NCBI RefSeq assembly: GCF_002794255.1 | Contig: NZ_PGGW01000039.1 | Coordinates: 225,468 to 289,467, forward strand | Reading direction: 5' to 3' | DNA length: 64,000 nucleotides | Source of the DNA: Streptomyces carminius | GTDB taxonomy: Bacteria > Actinomycetota > Actinomycetes > Streptomycetales > Streptomycetaceae | Shown here: positions 44,052-55,615 of the stretch, in pieces | Layout of the letters: every line of letters starts with the position of its first letter | Numbering within the stretch: the stretch's first letter is position 1 | The notes under the pieces: model-generated | Databases searched by the model: none | Seen by the model: only the letters and a program-made list of their open reading frames with translations | What the model was told of the DNA's origin: nothing | Made by a program: the position numbers and the translations under genes

Positions 44052-44957
44052 TCAGGGAAGGGCGTCCGCGGAGGCGCGCACGGTGTGCCGCAGCCGGGCG
44101 GCGTCCCGGCTGGGCGGCACCCCGAACTGGCGGCGGTACTCCCGGCTGAACTGCGACGGGTTGTCGTAGCCGACGCGCCGACCGACCCCGGTGACATCGC
44201 CCGGGCGGGTGGCGAGCAGCAGCCGGGCCTCCTGCAGCCGGATCTGCTTCTGGAACTGGACGGGACTCATCGCGGTGACGGCCTGGAAGTTGCGGTAGAA
44301 GGCCGAGACGCTCATACCGGACATGCGGGCCACGTCCTCGACCCGGAAGGCCTGCGCGTAGTGCTCGCGGATCCAGCGCACGGCCCGGGAGACATGGCTG
44401 AGGCTGCTGTCGGCGAGGCCGAACTGACGGACCGCCGCACCCTGCTCACCGGTGATCAGCCGCCACAGGATCTCGCGCTTGACCAGCGGGGCCAGCACGG
44501 CCCGGTCCCGGGGCTCGTCGAGCAGCCGCAGCAGCCGGACCACCGCGTCGAGCAGCGCGGCCGGGGCGTCGCTGACGGCGATCCCCGACGGGGCGTTCCC
44601 ACCGGCCCGGGGGGTGTCCCCGGGGCCGGCCCGCAGCAGCAGCTCGGCGACGGCCGACGGCTCCAGGACGAGACCGAAACCCAGTGCCGGCCTTTCGGGA
44701 TCGGCCCGGGTGAACTCCCCGGTGACCGGTAGGTCCACGGACGCGACCAGGTACTGCCCGGGCCCGTACTCGTACACCCGGTCGCCCAGGGCGAGCCGTT
44801 TGGCGCCCTGGGCGATCACTGCCAGCACCGTGCCGGACATCGAGAACGCCGGCGGATCCGACCGGTCGACCTTCGAGATGAGGACGCCGTCGACGGCGGT
44901 GGTCCAGTCGGGCCGCGCATGCCGGGCCAGCAGGGTGCGGAGCTCTTCGAGGCACAT
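44052..44957 (-). CDS. AraC family transcriptional regulator
   Basis: This 301-residue protein has an N-terminal AraC_N cupin-like domain (residues 1-180; PAFSMSGTVLAVIAQGAKRLALGDRVYEYGPGQYLVAS) and a C-terminal double HTH (RWIREHYAQAFRVEDVARMSGMSVSAFYRNFQ and VGYDNPSQFSREYRRQFG). The ATG at 44957 fits the family N-terminus; an in-frame extension of 21 residues is unlikely. It is divergent from the ABM-esterase-SDR genes across 144 bp and is the likely local activator. Confidence 0.92.
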   Translation of the reverse strand: MCLEELRTLLARHARPDWTTAVDGVLISKVDRSDPPAFSMSGTVLAVIAQGAKRLALGDRVYEYGPGQYLVASVDLPVTGEFTRADPERPALGFGLVLEPSAVAELLLRAGPGDTPRAGGNAPSGIAVSDAPAALLDAVVRLLRLLDEPRDRAVLAPLVKREILWRLITGEQGAAVRQFGLADSSLSHVSRAVRWIREHYAQAFRVEDVARMSGMSVSAFYRNFQAVTAMSPVQFQKQIRLQEARLLLATRPGDVTGVGRRVGYDNPSQFSREYRRQFGVPPSRDAARLRHTVRASADALP

Positions 44958-45101
44958 GCGCCCATTGCAGCACCGCTGTGCGCCGCGGCTCCCGGATTCG
45001 GGAGGATCGTGCAGGCGCAAGCGAGTATCTGTCTAACGTTTCCGCAGGTCAGGGCGGTTGGATGGAATCACTCCAGTCCATCACCGCGAAAGCAGGCGCC
45101 G

Positions 45102-45419
45102 ATGATCGCCCACCACGGATTCAACGTCACCCTGACCGCCCGGCCCGGAGCGGGCGGCCGGCTGGTCGACCTGCTGCTGACCGCCCTGGCCGAGGGCGGC
45201 CCCGCCGCGAGCGAGCACTGCGTCGTCTACCTCGTCTCCCGCTCCGCGTCCGACCCCGACACCGTCCACGTCACCGAGGGCTGGACCAGCGAGGAGGACC
45301 ACCGGCGGGTCTTCGCGGGCGAGGCCGCCCGGGCCGTCGTGACGCGGGCCGGGGAACTGCTGGCCGGGGAGCCCGAGTACACCGACTACGTGCCGGTCCG
45401 CGGCAAGGCCGCCTTCTGA
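45102..45419 (+). CDS. Antibiotic biosynthesis monooxygenase (ABM) domain protein
   Basis: This 105-residue single-domain protein of the ABM/YgiN ferredoxin-like fold has FNVTLTARPGAGGRLVDLLL, the central strand EHCVVYLVSRS and VHVTEGWTSEEDHRRVF, with the family His-rich loop. Such proteins are quinol or polyketide monooxygenases or dimeric sensors. It starts 144 bp from the divergent AraC gene and is followed by an esterase and an SDR with 100 and 62 bp gaps. The ribosome site is weak. Confidence 0.87.
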   Translation: MIAHHGFNVTLTARPGAGGRLVDLLLTALAEGGPAASEHCVVYLVSRSASDPDTVHVTEGWTSEEDHRRVFAGEAARAVVTRAGELLAGEPEYTDYVPVRGKAAF

Positions 45420-45519
45420 CCCGCCGGCCCGGGCCCCGCCGCACCGGCGTCCGCCGGGCGGCCCCTCTTCCCCCGGCCTCCCGGCACCGTCCGGAACCAC
45501 CCCGCGAAAGGCAGTGACC

Positions 45520-46488
45520 ATGCCCACGAAAAGCCCCGGCCTGGACCCCGAACTGCGCACACTGCTGGCCGACATGCCCCTGATGTCCCGGCTCGATCCG
45601 GAAACGCTCGCGCAACTGCGCCAGATCCCCTCGACACCCGTCGAGACCCTCCTCGCACACCGGCGGGTCGACCGGCGCGAGGTCACCGTGCCCGCCGGGG
45701 ACGGCACCCCGATCCCCCTGTCGGTCCTCGCCCCCGCGAACCCCGGCCGCACCACGGCCGCCCCCTGCGTCTACTGGATGCACGGCGGCGGGATGGTCAT
45801 GGGCGACCGCTTCTCGCAGCTCGACATCCCGCTGGAGTGGCTCGACGAGTTCGGCGCGGTCGTGGTCTCCGTGGACTACCGGCTCGCACCGGAGGCCACC
45901 GGCACCACCCTCGTCGACGACTGTCACCAGGGACTGCTCTGGACCGTCGAGCACGCCGCCGAACTGGGCATCGACCCCGCCCGGATCGTCGTCGCGGGCA
46001 TCAGCGCGGGCGGCGGCCTCGCCGCCGGTCTCACCCTGCTGGCCCGTGACCTGGGCACTCCGGAGATCGCCGCGCAGCTGCTGATCTGCCCCATGCTCGA
46101 CCACCGCAACACCAGCACCTCCAGCCGCCAGCACTCCGGCGAACCCGGCGTGTGGACCGGTGAGATGAACGCCTTCGGCTGGCAGGCCGTCCTCGGCGGC
46201 CTCGCCGGCGACGAGATACCCGCGTACGTCTCACCCGCGCTGGCGGACGACCTCTCGGGCCTGCCGACGACCTACCTCGACACCGGCTCCGCCGAGGTCT
46301 TCCGCGACGAGGGCACCGACTACGCCACCCGCCTCTGGGCGGCCGGCGGCCAGGCCGAGCTGCACGTCTGGGCGGGCGGCTGCCACGGGTTCGACGCGCT
46401 GTACCCGCAGGCGCGGATCTCGGCCACGGCCCGCCGCACCCGCACCGACTGGCTCGCCCGAATCCTGCGCCCGCACTCCGCCGCATGA
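45520..46488 (+). CDS. HSL-type alpha/beta hydrolase (esterase/lipase)
   Basis: This 322-residue esterase of the hormone-sensitive lipase family has the oxyanion HGGG at residues 88-91, SVDYRLAPE, and the nucleophile Ser162 in GISAGGG. The acid and base are likely in GSAEVFRDE and GCHGFD. GAAAGGCAGTGACC precedes the ATG; a GTG two codons upstream is an alternative. It is part of the AraC-controlled ABM-esterase-SDR group. The substrate is unknown. Confidence 0.93.
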   Translation: MPTKSPGLDPELRTLLADMPLMSRLDPETLAQLRQIPSTPVETLLAHRRVDRREVTVPAGDGTPIPLSVLAPANPGRTTAAPCVYWMHGGGMVMGDRFSQLDIPLEWLDEFGAVVVSVDYRLAPEATGTTLVDDCHQGLLWTVEHAAELGIDPARIVVAGISAGGGLAAGLTLLARDLGTPEIAAQLLICPMLDHRNTSTSSRQHSGEPGVWTGEMNAFGWQAVLGGLAGDEIPAYVSPALADDLSGLPTTYLDTGSAEVFRDEGTDYATRLWAAGGQAELHVWAGGCHGFDALYPQARISATARRTRTDWLARILRPHSAA

Positions 46489-46550
46489 CGCCGTCCACCT
46501 ACCCGCACACCCGCACACCCGACCACCCGACCACTCCCAGGAGGAACCCC

Positions 46551-47312
46551 ATGAAGGTCGCCGTCGTCACGGGCGCCAGCTCCGGCATCGGACAGAGTGC
46601 CGCCATCGAGATCGCCAGGCGCGGCACCGGCGTCATCCTGACCTACGGAGGCAACCCGCGAGGAGGGCGGGAGACGGCCGCCGCCATCCGGAAGGCGGGC
46701 GGCACGGCCGTCGCGCTGCCCCTGGACCTCGGTGAGACCGGCACCTTCCCGGCCTTCCGGGACGCGGTGGCCGCCGCGCTGCGCGACACCTGGCAGCGCG
46801 ACACCTTCGACTACCTGGTCAACAACGCCGGTTTCGCGCGGACGTCACTGATCGAGGACACGACCGAGGAGACGTTCGACGGGCTCATGCGGGTCCTGCT
46901 CAAGGGGCCGTACTTCCTGACGCAGCGGCTGCTGCCGCTGATGGCGGACGGCGGGGCCGTCGTCAACACCAGCAGCAGCTCGGCGGCGGTGACGACGGGC
47001 GTGGAGCCCGGCTACTCCGCCTACGCGTCGGCGAAGGGCGGTCTGGACGTGCTGACCCGCTACATGGCGAAGGAGTTCAGCCCGCGGGGCATCCGCGTCA
47101 ACGCCGTCTCGCCGGGTTCGACCCGCACCAGGATCGGCGACGACGCCTTCACCCGGTTCCCCGAGGTCGTTCCGGCCCTCGCCGCGAAGACCGCGCTCGG
47201 CCGGGTCGGCGAGCCCGGCGACATCGGCGAGATGATCGCCGTACTCGTCTCGGACGAGAGCCGCTGGGTCACCGCCCAGAACATCGTGGTGTCGGGCGGC
47301 TACGGCCTCTGA
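46551..47312 (+). CDS. SDR family oxidoreductase (3-oxoacyl-ACP reductase-like)
   Basis: This 253-residue SDR has TGASSGIG near the N-terminus, NNAG, YSAYASAKGG and the C-terminal WVTAQNIVVSGGYGL typical of FabG-like enzymes. AGGAGGAACCCC precedes the ATG at 46551, ruling out the 22-residue upstream extension. It is the third gene after the ABM protein and the esterase and shares direction. It is homologous to the SDR at 49095 on the other strand. Confidence 0.92.
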   Translation: MKVAVVTGASSGIGQSAAIEIARRGTGVILTYGGNPRGGRETAAAIRKAGGTAVALPLDLGETGTFPAFRDAVAAALRDTWQRDTFDYLVNNAGFARTSLIEDTTEETFDGLMRVLLKGPYFLTQRLLPLMADGGAVVNTSSSSAAVTTGVEPGYSAYASAKGGLDVLTRYMAKEFSPRGIRVNAVSPGSTRTRIGDDAFTRFPEVVPALAAKTALGRVGEPGDIGEMIAVLVSDESRWVTAQNIVVSGGYGL

Positions 47313-47856
47313 CGTGGCCGCCCGCCGACCGCGGCCCGTCGGCCCGGCCCGGACTCCGGGCCGGGCCGACGTCGGCCCCGGTGCTGGCAGAGTCGCGTAT
47401 CAAACCGTCGCGTACTCCCCGCCTCGGCTCGGCTTCCTGTGACTTTCCGTGACTGCCGCATCCCTTGGAGCGGGGAACTCGCGACACTCGAACACGCGGC
47501 TCTGCCGGTCTCAGCCCCCGTACGCCACTTCAGCGGAGGCGACCGCCCCGGCCGGTTGCAGTTGGGTCGAGGGCTGGTGCGATGCCGTTGAGCTGCCCGT
47601 TTCCAGCCCCGTCGCATCGAACTGTGTATGCGGTTCTCCCGTACAGGGCTCTCCGGCATCCTTCGCCGTCGGCGTTCGGAGAGTCCGCCGGGGCCGGAAG
47701 AGCCCGGGCGCGATGACAGCTCCGTTGAAGTTGATCGGCCCATGCCGACTGGCGTCCTGATGCGCCACCCGCATGCGGACGGACAGGGACGGAAGCCCGC
47801 TGAACAGCCATTCTCCCCCTTCCGATGACATCCGCACACCGTGCGCCGGCCCGGTT
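47313..47856. other. Lower-GC non-coding patch, possible mobile-element remnant
   Basis: About 540 bases without a normal gene. Composition from about 47390 to 47820 is visibly less GC-rich than its surroundings, and many overlapping short ORFs show no third-position bias. The minus strand around 47610-47665 contains an imperfect hairpin and text that resembles RNA parts of actinobacterial group II introns as I remember them. No complete reverse transcriptase or transposase is present. Confidence 0.35.
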
Positions 47857-47860
47857 CCGT

Positions 47861-47889
47861 TTGACATGCATAGCAAGCTATGTATTAAT
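47861..47889 (+). promoter_or_regulatory. Promoter with embedded MarR operator
   Basis: A consensus -35 TTGACA (47861-47866) is followed after 16-17 bases by TATTAAT (47883-47889). The spacer contains a perfect dyad CATAGC-AA-GCTATG (47869-47882). The overlap predicts autorepression of the following MarR gene. AT-content here contrasts with the surroundings. Confidence 0.72.
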
Positions 47890-47920
47890 CGACGGCACAG
47901 AAGCCACCCGGAGGTCGATC

Positions 47921-48400
47921 ATGACGATGAAGCCCGAAGACCCCGCCGGCCCGCCGGTCCGGCGGCTGCCACGGGAGGAGTCACTGGGATACCAGGTCAA
48001 CCACCTCGCGCGGCTTCTGGAGCGGGCCCTGCGGCTGCGCATCGAGGAGTACGGAGTCGTTCCCGGGCAGTTCGCCCCGCTGCTCGCGCTGTACGAGCAG
48101 GAGGGGTTCACCCAGCGGGAGCTGTGCGAGCGCGTCCAGATCGAGCAGCCGACCATGGCCAACACCCTGCAGAGGATGGAGCGCGACGGACTGATCCACC
48201 GCGTTCCCGATCCGCACGACAGACGCCAGGCGAAGGTGCTGCTGAGCGACCGGGCCCGCGAACTCCGTGAGCCCCTGATCGCCGCCGCCCGCGACGTCAA
48301 CAGCCTTGCGACCCGCGGTCTGGACGCGGCGGAGGTCGCGCAACTGCTGAGCTTGATCGCGCGGTCCATCGAGAATCTGGCATCCGCCGGGCGCTCCTGA
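47921..48400 (+). CDS. MarR family transcriptional regulator
   Basis: This 159-residue winged-HTH protein has FTQRELCERVQIEQPTMANTLQRMERDGLIHRVPDPHDRRQAKVLLS as the DNA-binding region and helices at both ends for dimerisation. GGAGGTCGATC precedes the ATG; a start about 96 bp upstream is in frame but would lie before the promoter. A perfect dyad sits between the -35 and -10 of its promoter, so it likely represses itself and the membrane protein gene 32 bp downstream. Confidence 0.93.
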   Translation: MTMKPEDPAGPPVRRLPREESLGYQVNHLARLLERALRLRIEEYGVVPGQFAPLLALYEQEGFTQRELCERVQIEQPTMANTLQRMERDGLIHRVPDPHDRRQAKVLLSDRARELREPLIAAARDVNSLATRGLDAAEVAQLLSLIARSIENLASAGRS

Positions 48401-48432
48401 ACCCAAGACCTGAACCCGGGAAGGGAAAGTCC

Positions 48433-48909
48433 ATGAAGACCCGAGTGCACGCTGTTGCCGGGGTTCTGGCCCTGGCGCTGATCAGTCTCTTCTTCACGGC
48501 GTCGGCCGTGGTCGAGATCTTCGGCGACGATGCCGCTGTACGGGCCGTCAAGACCGCGGTGGTCTTCGCGCTGTTCGTCCTGGTGCCGTGCATGGCGATC
48601 ACCGGCGCCACCGGTCGGAGCCTGGGCGCGCCGCGCCGCCGTGCTCCCCTGATCCGCCGCAAACAGCGGCGTATGGCGGCCGCCGCGGCGATCGGGCTGC
48701 TGGTCCTCGTCCCGTGCGCCATAACCCTGCGGATCTTCGCCGACGACGGCCGCTTCGACACGACGTTCGCGGTCGTCCAGGCCGTCGAATTCCTCGGCGG
48801 CGCCGTCAACATCACGCTCCTGGGGCTCAGCGCACGCGACGGCAGGCTTCTCACCGCGGCCGCCCGGCGACGCAAACGGCAGGCCGCGACCGTCGCAGTG
48901 CAGCCGTAG
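48433..48909 (+). CDS. Membrane protein, four hydrophobic segments
   Basis: This 158-residue protein has hydrophobic segments at about 8-27, 40-58, 81-100 and 113-131, with Arg/Lys-rich loops (RRRAPLIRRKQRR) and a basic C-terminus. The spacing is typical of small DUF-type membrane proteins that follow MarR genes. GGGAAGGGAAAGTCC precedes the ATG, 32 bp after the marR stop. Function is unknown; it may be the target of MarR control. Confidence 0.87.
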   Translation: MKTRVHAVAGVLALALISLFFTASAVVEIFGDDAAVRAVKTAVVFALFVLVPCMAITGATGRSLGAPRRRAPLIRRKQRRMAAAAAIGLLVLVPCAITLRIFADDGRFDTTFAVVQAVEFLGGAVNITLLGLSARDGRLLTAAARRRKRQAATVAVQP

Positions 48910-49094
48910 TCCACACAGCCGTACCGGATCCGGGGCAACGTCAACTGCTCGGCCGCTACAGCTTCACCGCCTCGCCCCAGCCGCCGGCGTCCTGTGCCCG
49001 CTTCGGGACCCTGATGTGCCGGAGCCGGACGAGACCGGTCGGGAGTGGTCGGGGCCGTCGCCGCCTGCGTCTCCGCAGGCCGTCGCCCGGTCGC

Positions 49095-49853
49095 TCAGAG
49101 GAGGGCGCCGCCGGAGACCTCGACTCGCTGGGCGGTGACCCAGCGCAGGCCCTCGGAGGCCAGCGTGGCGATGGCGTCGCCGATCTCCTCGGGTTCGCCG
49201 ACGCGGCCGAGCGCGGTCTGTCCGGCCAGAACCCGGCGCATCTCGGCGTCGTCCCGCATCGCTCCACCGTTGAAATCGGTGGCGGTCGGCCCCGGGGCGA
49301 CGGAGTTGACCCGGATGCCGCGCGGGCCGAGTTCTGCGGCGAGGGTGCGGCTCAGGGCTTCGACGGCGGCCTTCGAGGCGGAGTAGACCGAGGTGGCGGG
49401 GCTGGTGTGGCGGGTCAGCGACGTCGAGACGTTGATGACGCGGCCGCCCTGGGCCAGCAGCGGCACAAGTGACTGGATGAGGAAGAACGTGCCCCGGACG
49501 TTGGTGCCCAGCACCGTGTCGAAGTCGTCGATCGTGACGTCCTCCAGCGGTCCGAAGATCCCCACTCCCGCGTTGTTGACCAGGATGTCGAGCCGCGAGG
49601 CACCCCAGCGCTCCAGCTGCTCGCCCAGTTCGGAGGTGAAGGACGCGAAAGAGGAGACGTCGCTGATGTCGAGCCGGAGAACAGCGGCGGTCCCACCCAC
49701 CGCCCGCACCTGTTCCACCGTCTCCTCGGCCCCGGCCGCGTCACCGCGGTGGGTGACGAGGACCCGCACCCCGCGTGTGGCCAGAGCGATGGCCGCGCTG
49801 CGTCCGAGGCCGCGGTTCGCACCGGTCACCAAAGCGGTCTTGTCGATCGTCAT
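49095..49853 (-). CDS. SDR family oxidoreductase (3-oxoacyl-ACP reductase-like)
   Basis: This 252-residue SDR has TGANRGLG (residues 10-17), NNAGVGIFG, YSASKAAVEAL and the C-terminal WVTAQRVEVSGGALL. GGAGGAACAGCTC precedes the ATG at 49853. It is divergent from a TetR gene; two palindromes between them make it the likely regulated target. Substrate unknown. Confidence 0.92.
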   Translation of the reverse strand: MTIDKTALVTGANRGLGRSAAIALATRGVRVLVTHRGDAAGAEETVEQVRAVGGTAAVLRLDISDVSSFASFTSELGEQLERWGASRLDILVNNAGVGIFGPLEDVTIDDFDTVLGTNVRGTFFLIQSLVPLLAQGGRVINVSTSLTRHTSPATSVYSASKAAVEALSRTLAAELGPRGIRVNSVAPGPTATDFNGGAMRDDAEMRRVLAGQTALGRVGEPEEIGDAIATLASEGLRWVTAQRVEVSGGALL

Positions 49854-49909
49854 GAGCTGTTCCTCCACCGCGCGGCTACCGGAACTCGCCCGGGCGCCAC
49901 AGATAGGAT

Positions 49910-49978
49910 GCGAGTCACTCGACTCGCCTTACTCGCGTACCGTAAGCGGGGCCATCAAGGCGAGTCAAGTGACTCGCC
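49910..49978. promoter_or_regulatory. Twin palindromic TetR operators
   Basis: GCGAGTC-N4-GACTCGC (49910-49927) and the perfect GGCGAGTCA-AG-TGACTCGCC (49959-49978) share the GCGAGTC half-site. Both sit between the divergent SDR and TetR genes, so the TetR protein probably binds both and controls both directions. Center-to-center distance is 50 bases. Confidence 0.8.
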
Positions 49979-50002
49979 TCGGGTCTGCGGCATACTGTCC
50001 GC

Positions 50003-50656
50003 ATGGCAGCAGAGCTCTCCGCACACCACCGCAGACTCGCTCAGCAGAAACGCGAGGCGATCACCACCGCGGCCACAGAACTGTTCCTGGAGCGCGGCTA
50101 CGACGGCACCTCACTGGCGCGGATCGCCGAAGCGGCCGGGGTCTCGAAGTCCACCCTGTTCAAGCAATTCCCCACCAAGGCGGCCCTCTTCGAGGCCATC
50201 GTCACCGAGTCCTGGCAGCGTGACGCCGGCGACGCCGCCGCGCGGCCGCGGACCGGAGACCTGCGCTCCGGACTGACGGCCATCGGCCACCGCTATGCCG
50301 ACCTGGTCGGCCGGCCCGGCATGGCGGCCCTGTTCCGGATCGTCATCGCCGAACTGCCCCGTTTCCCCGAACTGGGACGGATGCAGTTCGAGCTCGGCAA
50401 ACTGCCCTACTTCACCTCCGTCCAGCACTACCTGGAAGCCGAGCACGAGGCGGGCAACGCCGATGTCCCGGACGCCGTGAGCGCCGCGAACCAGTTCCTC
50501 GGCATGATCGCCAACTACGTCCTGTGGCCCCGCATGCTGCTGACCGACTGGAACCCCGCAGCCGCCGACATCCACGACGCCGTCGAACAGGCCGTCCAGA
50601 CCATGCTCGCCAGATACACCCCGGCCCGCCGGCCCGACCCGAAGCCGGAACGCTGA
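50003..50656 (+). CDS. TetR family transcriptional regulator
   Basis: This 217-residue regulator has an N-terminal HTH (KREAITTAATELFLERGYDGTSLARIAEAAGVSKSTLFKQFPTKAALF) and a TetR_C-like ligand domain (QFLGMIANYVLWPRMLL). CATACT (49991-49996) ends six bases before the ATG, so the transcript is probably leaderless. The two palindromic operators upstream make autoregulation likely. Confidence 0.93.
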   Translation: MAAELSAHHRRLAQQKREAITTAATELFLERGYDGTSLARIAEAAGVSKSTLFKQFPTKAALFEAIVTESWQRDAGDAAARPRTGDLRSGLTAIGHRYADLVGRPGMAALFRIVIAELPRFPELGRMQFELGKLPYFTSVQHYLEAEHEAGNADVPDAVSAANQFLGMIANYVLWPRMLLTDWNPAAADIHDAVEQAVQTMLARYTPARRPDPKPER

Positions 50657-50808
50657 CACCGGCGCGCAGTGCTCAACATCCGCGACGCCCCCACTCGGCG
50701 GCGCCTGTCGGTAAACGATCGTTCCCGGCCCGCCCTGGGGCGGACGCCGCGCTGTGCGCCGACCACCGGCGCGTCCGGGCCGGTGGCCGGAGGCCCGCAC
50801 GGGACGGG

Positions 50809-51483
50809 CTAGCTCCGCCGGTGCCCTATCAGCCGGGGTTTCTGTTCCAGCCCGTCCAGGCCGTGCCAGGCGAGGTTCACCAGGTGGGCGGCCACCTCGG
50901 ACTTGTTCGGCCGGCGGGCGTTCAGCCACCACTGGCCCGTCAGCGCCACCATGCCCACCAGGGCCTGGGCGTACAGCGGCGCCAGCTTGGGGTCGAAGCC
51001 GCGCGCCTTGAACTCCAGGCCCAGGATGTCCTCCACCTGGGTGGCGATGTCGCTGATCAGGGAGGCGAAGGTGCCCGTGGACTGGGCGACGGGCGAGTCC
51101 CGCACCAGGATGCGGAAGCCGTCGGTGTACTGCTCGATGTAGTCCAGCAGCGCGAACGCCGCCTGCTCCAGGAGCTCACGCGGGTGGCCGCCGGTCAGCG
51201 CGCCGGTCACCATGTCCAGCAGCCGGCTCATCTCCCGGTCGACCACCACCGCGTACAGCCCCTCCTTGCCGCCGAAGTGCTCGTACACCACCGGCTTGGA
51301 GACCCCGGCCTTGGCCGCGATCTCCTCCACCGAGGTGCCCTCGAAGCCGCGTTCGGCGAAGAGCGCGCGACCGATGTCCAGCAGTTGCTCGCGGCGCTCC
51401 TTCCCCGTCATCCGGCGGCGCCTGCGCCGGGTCGGGTCCGGGGCCCTGGCCCTGTCCTTGGTACTGCCGTCGTCGGTCGCCAC
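50809..51483 (-). CDS. TetR family regulator, cotranscribed with the desaturase
   Basis: This 224-residue protein has a disordered basic N-terminus (RRRRRR), an HTH (RREQLLDIGRALFAERGFEGTSVEEIAAKAGVSKPVVYEHFGGKEGL) and a C-terminal helical ligand domain. It starts 7 bases after the desaturase stop, with a GTG start, so both are in one operon. It likely senses acyl-CoA or membrane fluidity and binds the palindromes upstream of the desaturase (inference). Confidence 0.92.
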   Translation of the reverse strand: MATDDGSTKDRARAPDPTRRRRRRMTGKERREQLLDIGRALFAERGFEGTSVEEIAAKAGVSKPVVYEHFGGKEGLYAVVVDREMSRLLDMVTGALTGGHPRELLEQAAFALLDYIEQYTDGFRILVRDSPVAQSTGTFASLISDIATQVEDILGLEFKARGFDPKLAPLYAQALVGMVALTGQWWLNARRPNKSEVAAHLVNLAWHGLDGLEQKPRLIGHRRS

Positions 51484-51490
51484 ACCCCCA

Positions 51491-52492
51491 TCATGCCGCC
51501 TCGGCGGCCTCCGGCCTCCGGCGGGCGTCGATCCGCTTCTGCGACGGCCAGCGCACGTCGTACGCCCAGCCCGCCTTCTCGAACCAGCGGATCAGCCGCG
51601 CGCTGGAGTCGACCTGCCCCTTGAGCACCCCGTGCCGGGCGCAGGTGGGGTCGGCGTGGTGCAGGTTGTGCCAGGACTCGCCGCAGGACAGCACGGCCAG
51701 CCACCACACGTTGCCGGAGCGGTCCCGTGACTTGAACGGGCGCCTGCCGACCGCGTGGCAGATGGAGTTGATCGACCAGGTGACGTGGTGCAGCAGCGCC
51801 ACCCGCACCAGGGAGCCCCAGAAGAACGCGGTCAGCGCGCCCTGCCAGGACATCGTGACCAGACCGCCGACCACCGCGGGGAAGAGCAGCGAGACGGCCG
51901 TCCACAGCACGAACTGGCGGGAGATGCGGCGGATCACCGGGTCCTTGATCAGATCCGGGGCGTACTTGTGCTGAGGTGTCTGCTCCTCGTCGAACATCCA
52001 CCCCATGTGGGCCCACCACAGGCCCTTGAGCAGGGCGGGGACGGTCTCGCCGTACCGCCACGGGGAGTGCGGGTCGCCCTCGGCGTCGGAGTACTTGTGG
52101 TGCTTGCGGTGGTCGGCGACCCACCGCACCAGCGGGCCCTCCACCGCCAGCGAGCCGGCGACGGCCAGGGCGACGCGCAGCGGCTTCTTCGCCTTGAAGG
52201 CGCCGTGCGTGAAGTAGCGGTGGAAGCCGATGGTGATGCCGTGGCAGCCCAGGAAGTACATGCCCACCAGGAGCCCGAGGTCCAGCCAGCTCACCCCCCA
52301 GCCCCAGGCCAGGGGGATCGCGGCCAGCAGGGCGAGGAAGGGCACGACGATGAAGAGCAGCAGGGTGATCTGCTCGACGGAGCGGCGCCTGTCGCCGCCG
52401 AGCGTGGCGGAGGGGAGCGGGGACTCCTCCTGCGGCCGGTTCCACGGGGGGACTTCGGTGGTGTCGTTGTGCACGTCCGGACTAATGCTCAT
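51491..52492 (-). CDS. Acyl-CoA/fatty acid delta-9 desaturase
   Basis: This 333-residue membrane di-iron desaturase has the three His boxes HRYFTH (91-96), HRKHH (128-132) and HNLHH (about residues 281-285), with hydrophobic helices at about 43-60, 68-88 and 170-210. It introduces a double bond into acyl chains of membrane lipids. It is the first gene of a two-gene operon with a TetR regulator. A tandem palindromic operator lies 42-72 bases upstream of the ATG. Confidence 0.95.
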   Translation of the reverse strand: MSISPDVHNDTTEVPPWNRPQEESPLPSATLGGDRRRSVEQITLLLFIVVPFLALLAAIPLAWGWGVSWLDLGLLVGMYFLGCHGITIGFHRYFTHGAFKAKKPLRVALAVAGSLAVEGPLVRWVADHRKHHKYSDAEGDPHSPWRYGETVPALLKGLWWAHMGWMFDEEQTPQHKYAPDLIKDPVIRRISRQFVLWTAVSLLFPAVVGGLVTMSWQGALTAFFWGSLVRVALLHHVTWSINSICHAVGRRPFKSRDRSGNVWWLAVLSCGESWHNLHHADPTCARHGVLKGQVDSSARLIRWFEKAGWAYDVRWPSQKRIDARRRPEAAEAA

Positions 52493-52533
52493 GAAGAAAC
52501 TCTCGATTGAATCCGGGGGACGGGGGTCTCTTA

Positions 52534-52564
52534 CTTACGGTGCCGTAACCTACGGCATCGTAAG
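52534..52564 (-). promoter_or_regulatory. Tandem palindromic operator of the desaturase-tetR operon
   Basis: Perfect dyad TTACG-N4-CGTAA (52535-52548) is followed by dyad TACG-N4-CGTA (52551-52562), and the whole segment 52534-52564 is itself a 14-3-14 inverted repeat with one mismatch. It is AT-richer than its surroundings and suits dimer-pair TetR binding. Confidence 0.8.
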
Positions 52565-52705
52565 TATGGCAGTCCTGAACACAGGGACAAGGGGGCCGCA
52601 TGGTGGACGTGGCTGATCCACGGAAACCGGCGCGGCCTATCCTGGTGGTCGTCGGACAACGCGGTCCGTGACCTGCCAGAAGCATCGCCGCAAGGAGCCG
52701 CACCT

Positions 52706-55561
<2,856 letters not shown>

Positions 55562-55615
55562 CGCGGCCCCGGCGCCGCCCTGACGCCGCGCCGCCCCGGT
55601 GGCGGACGGACACGG

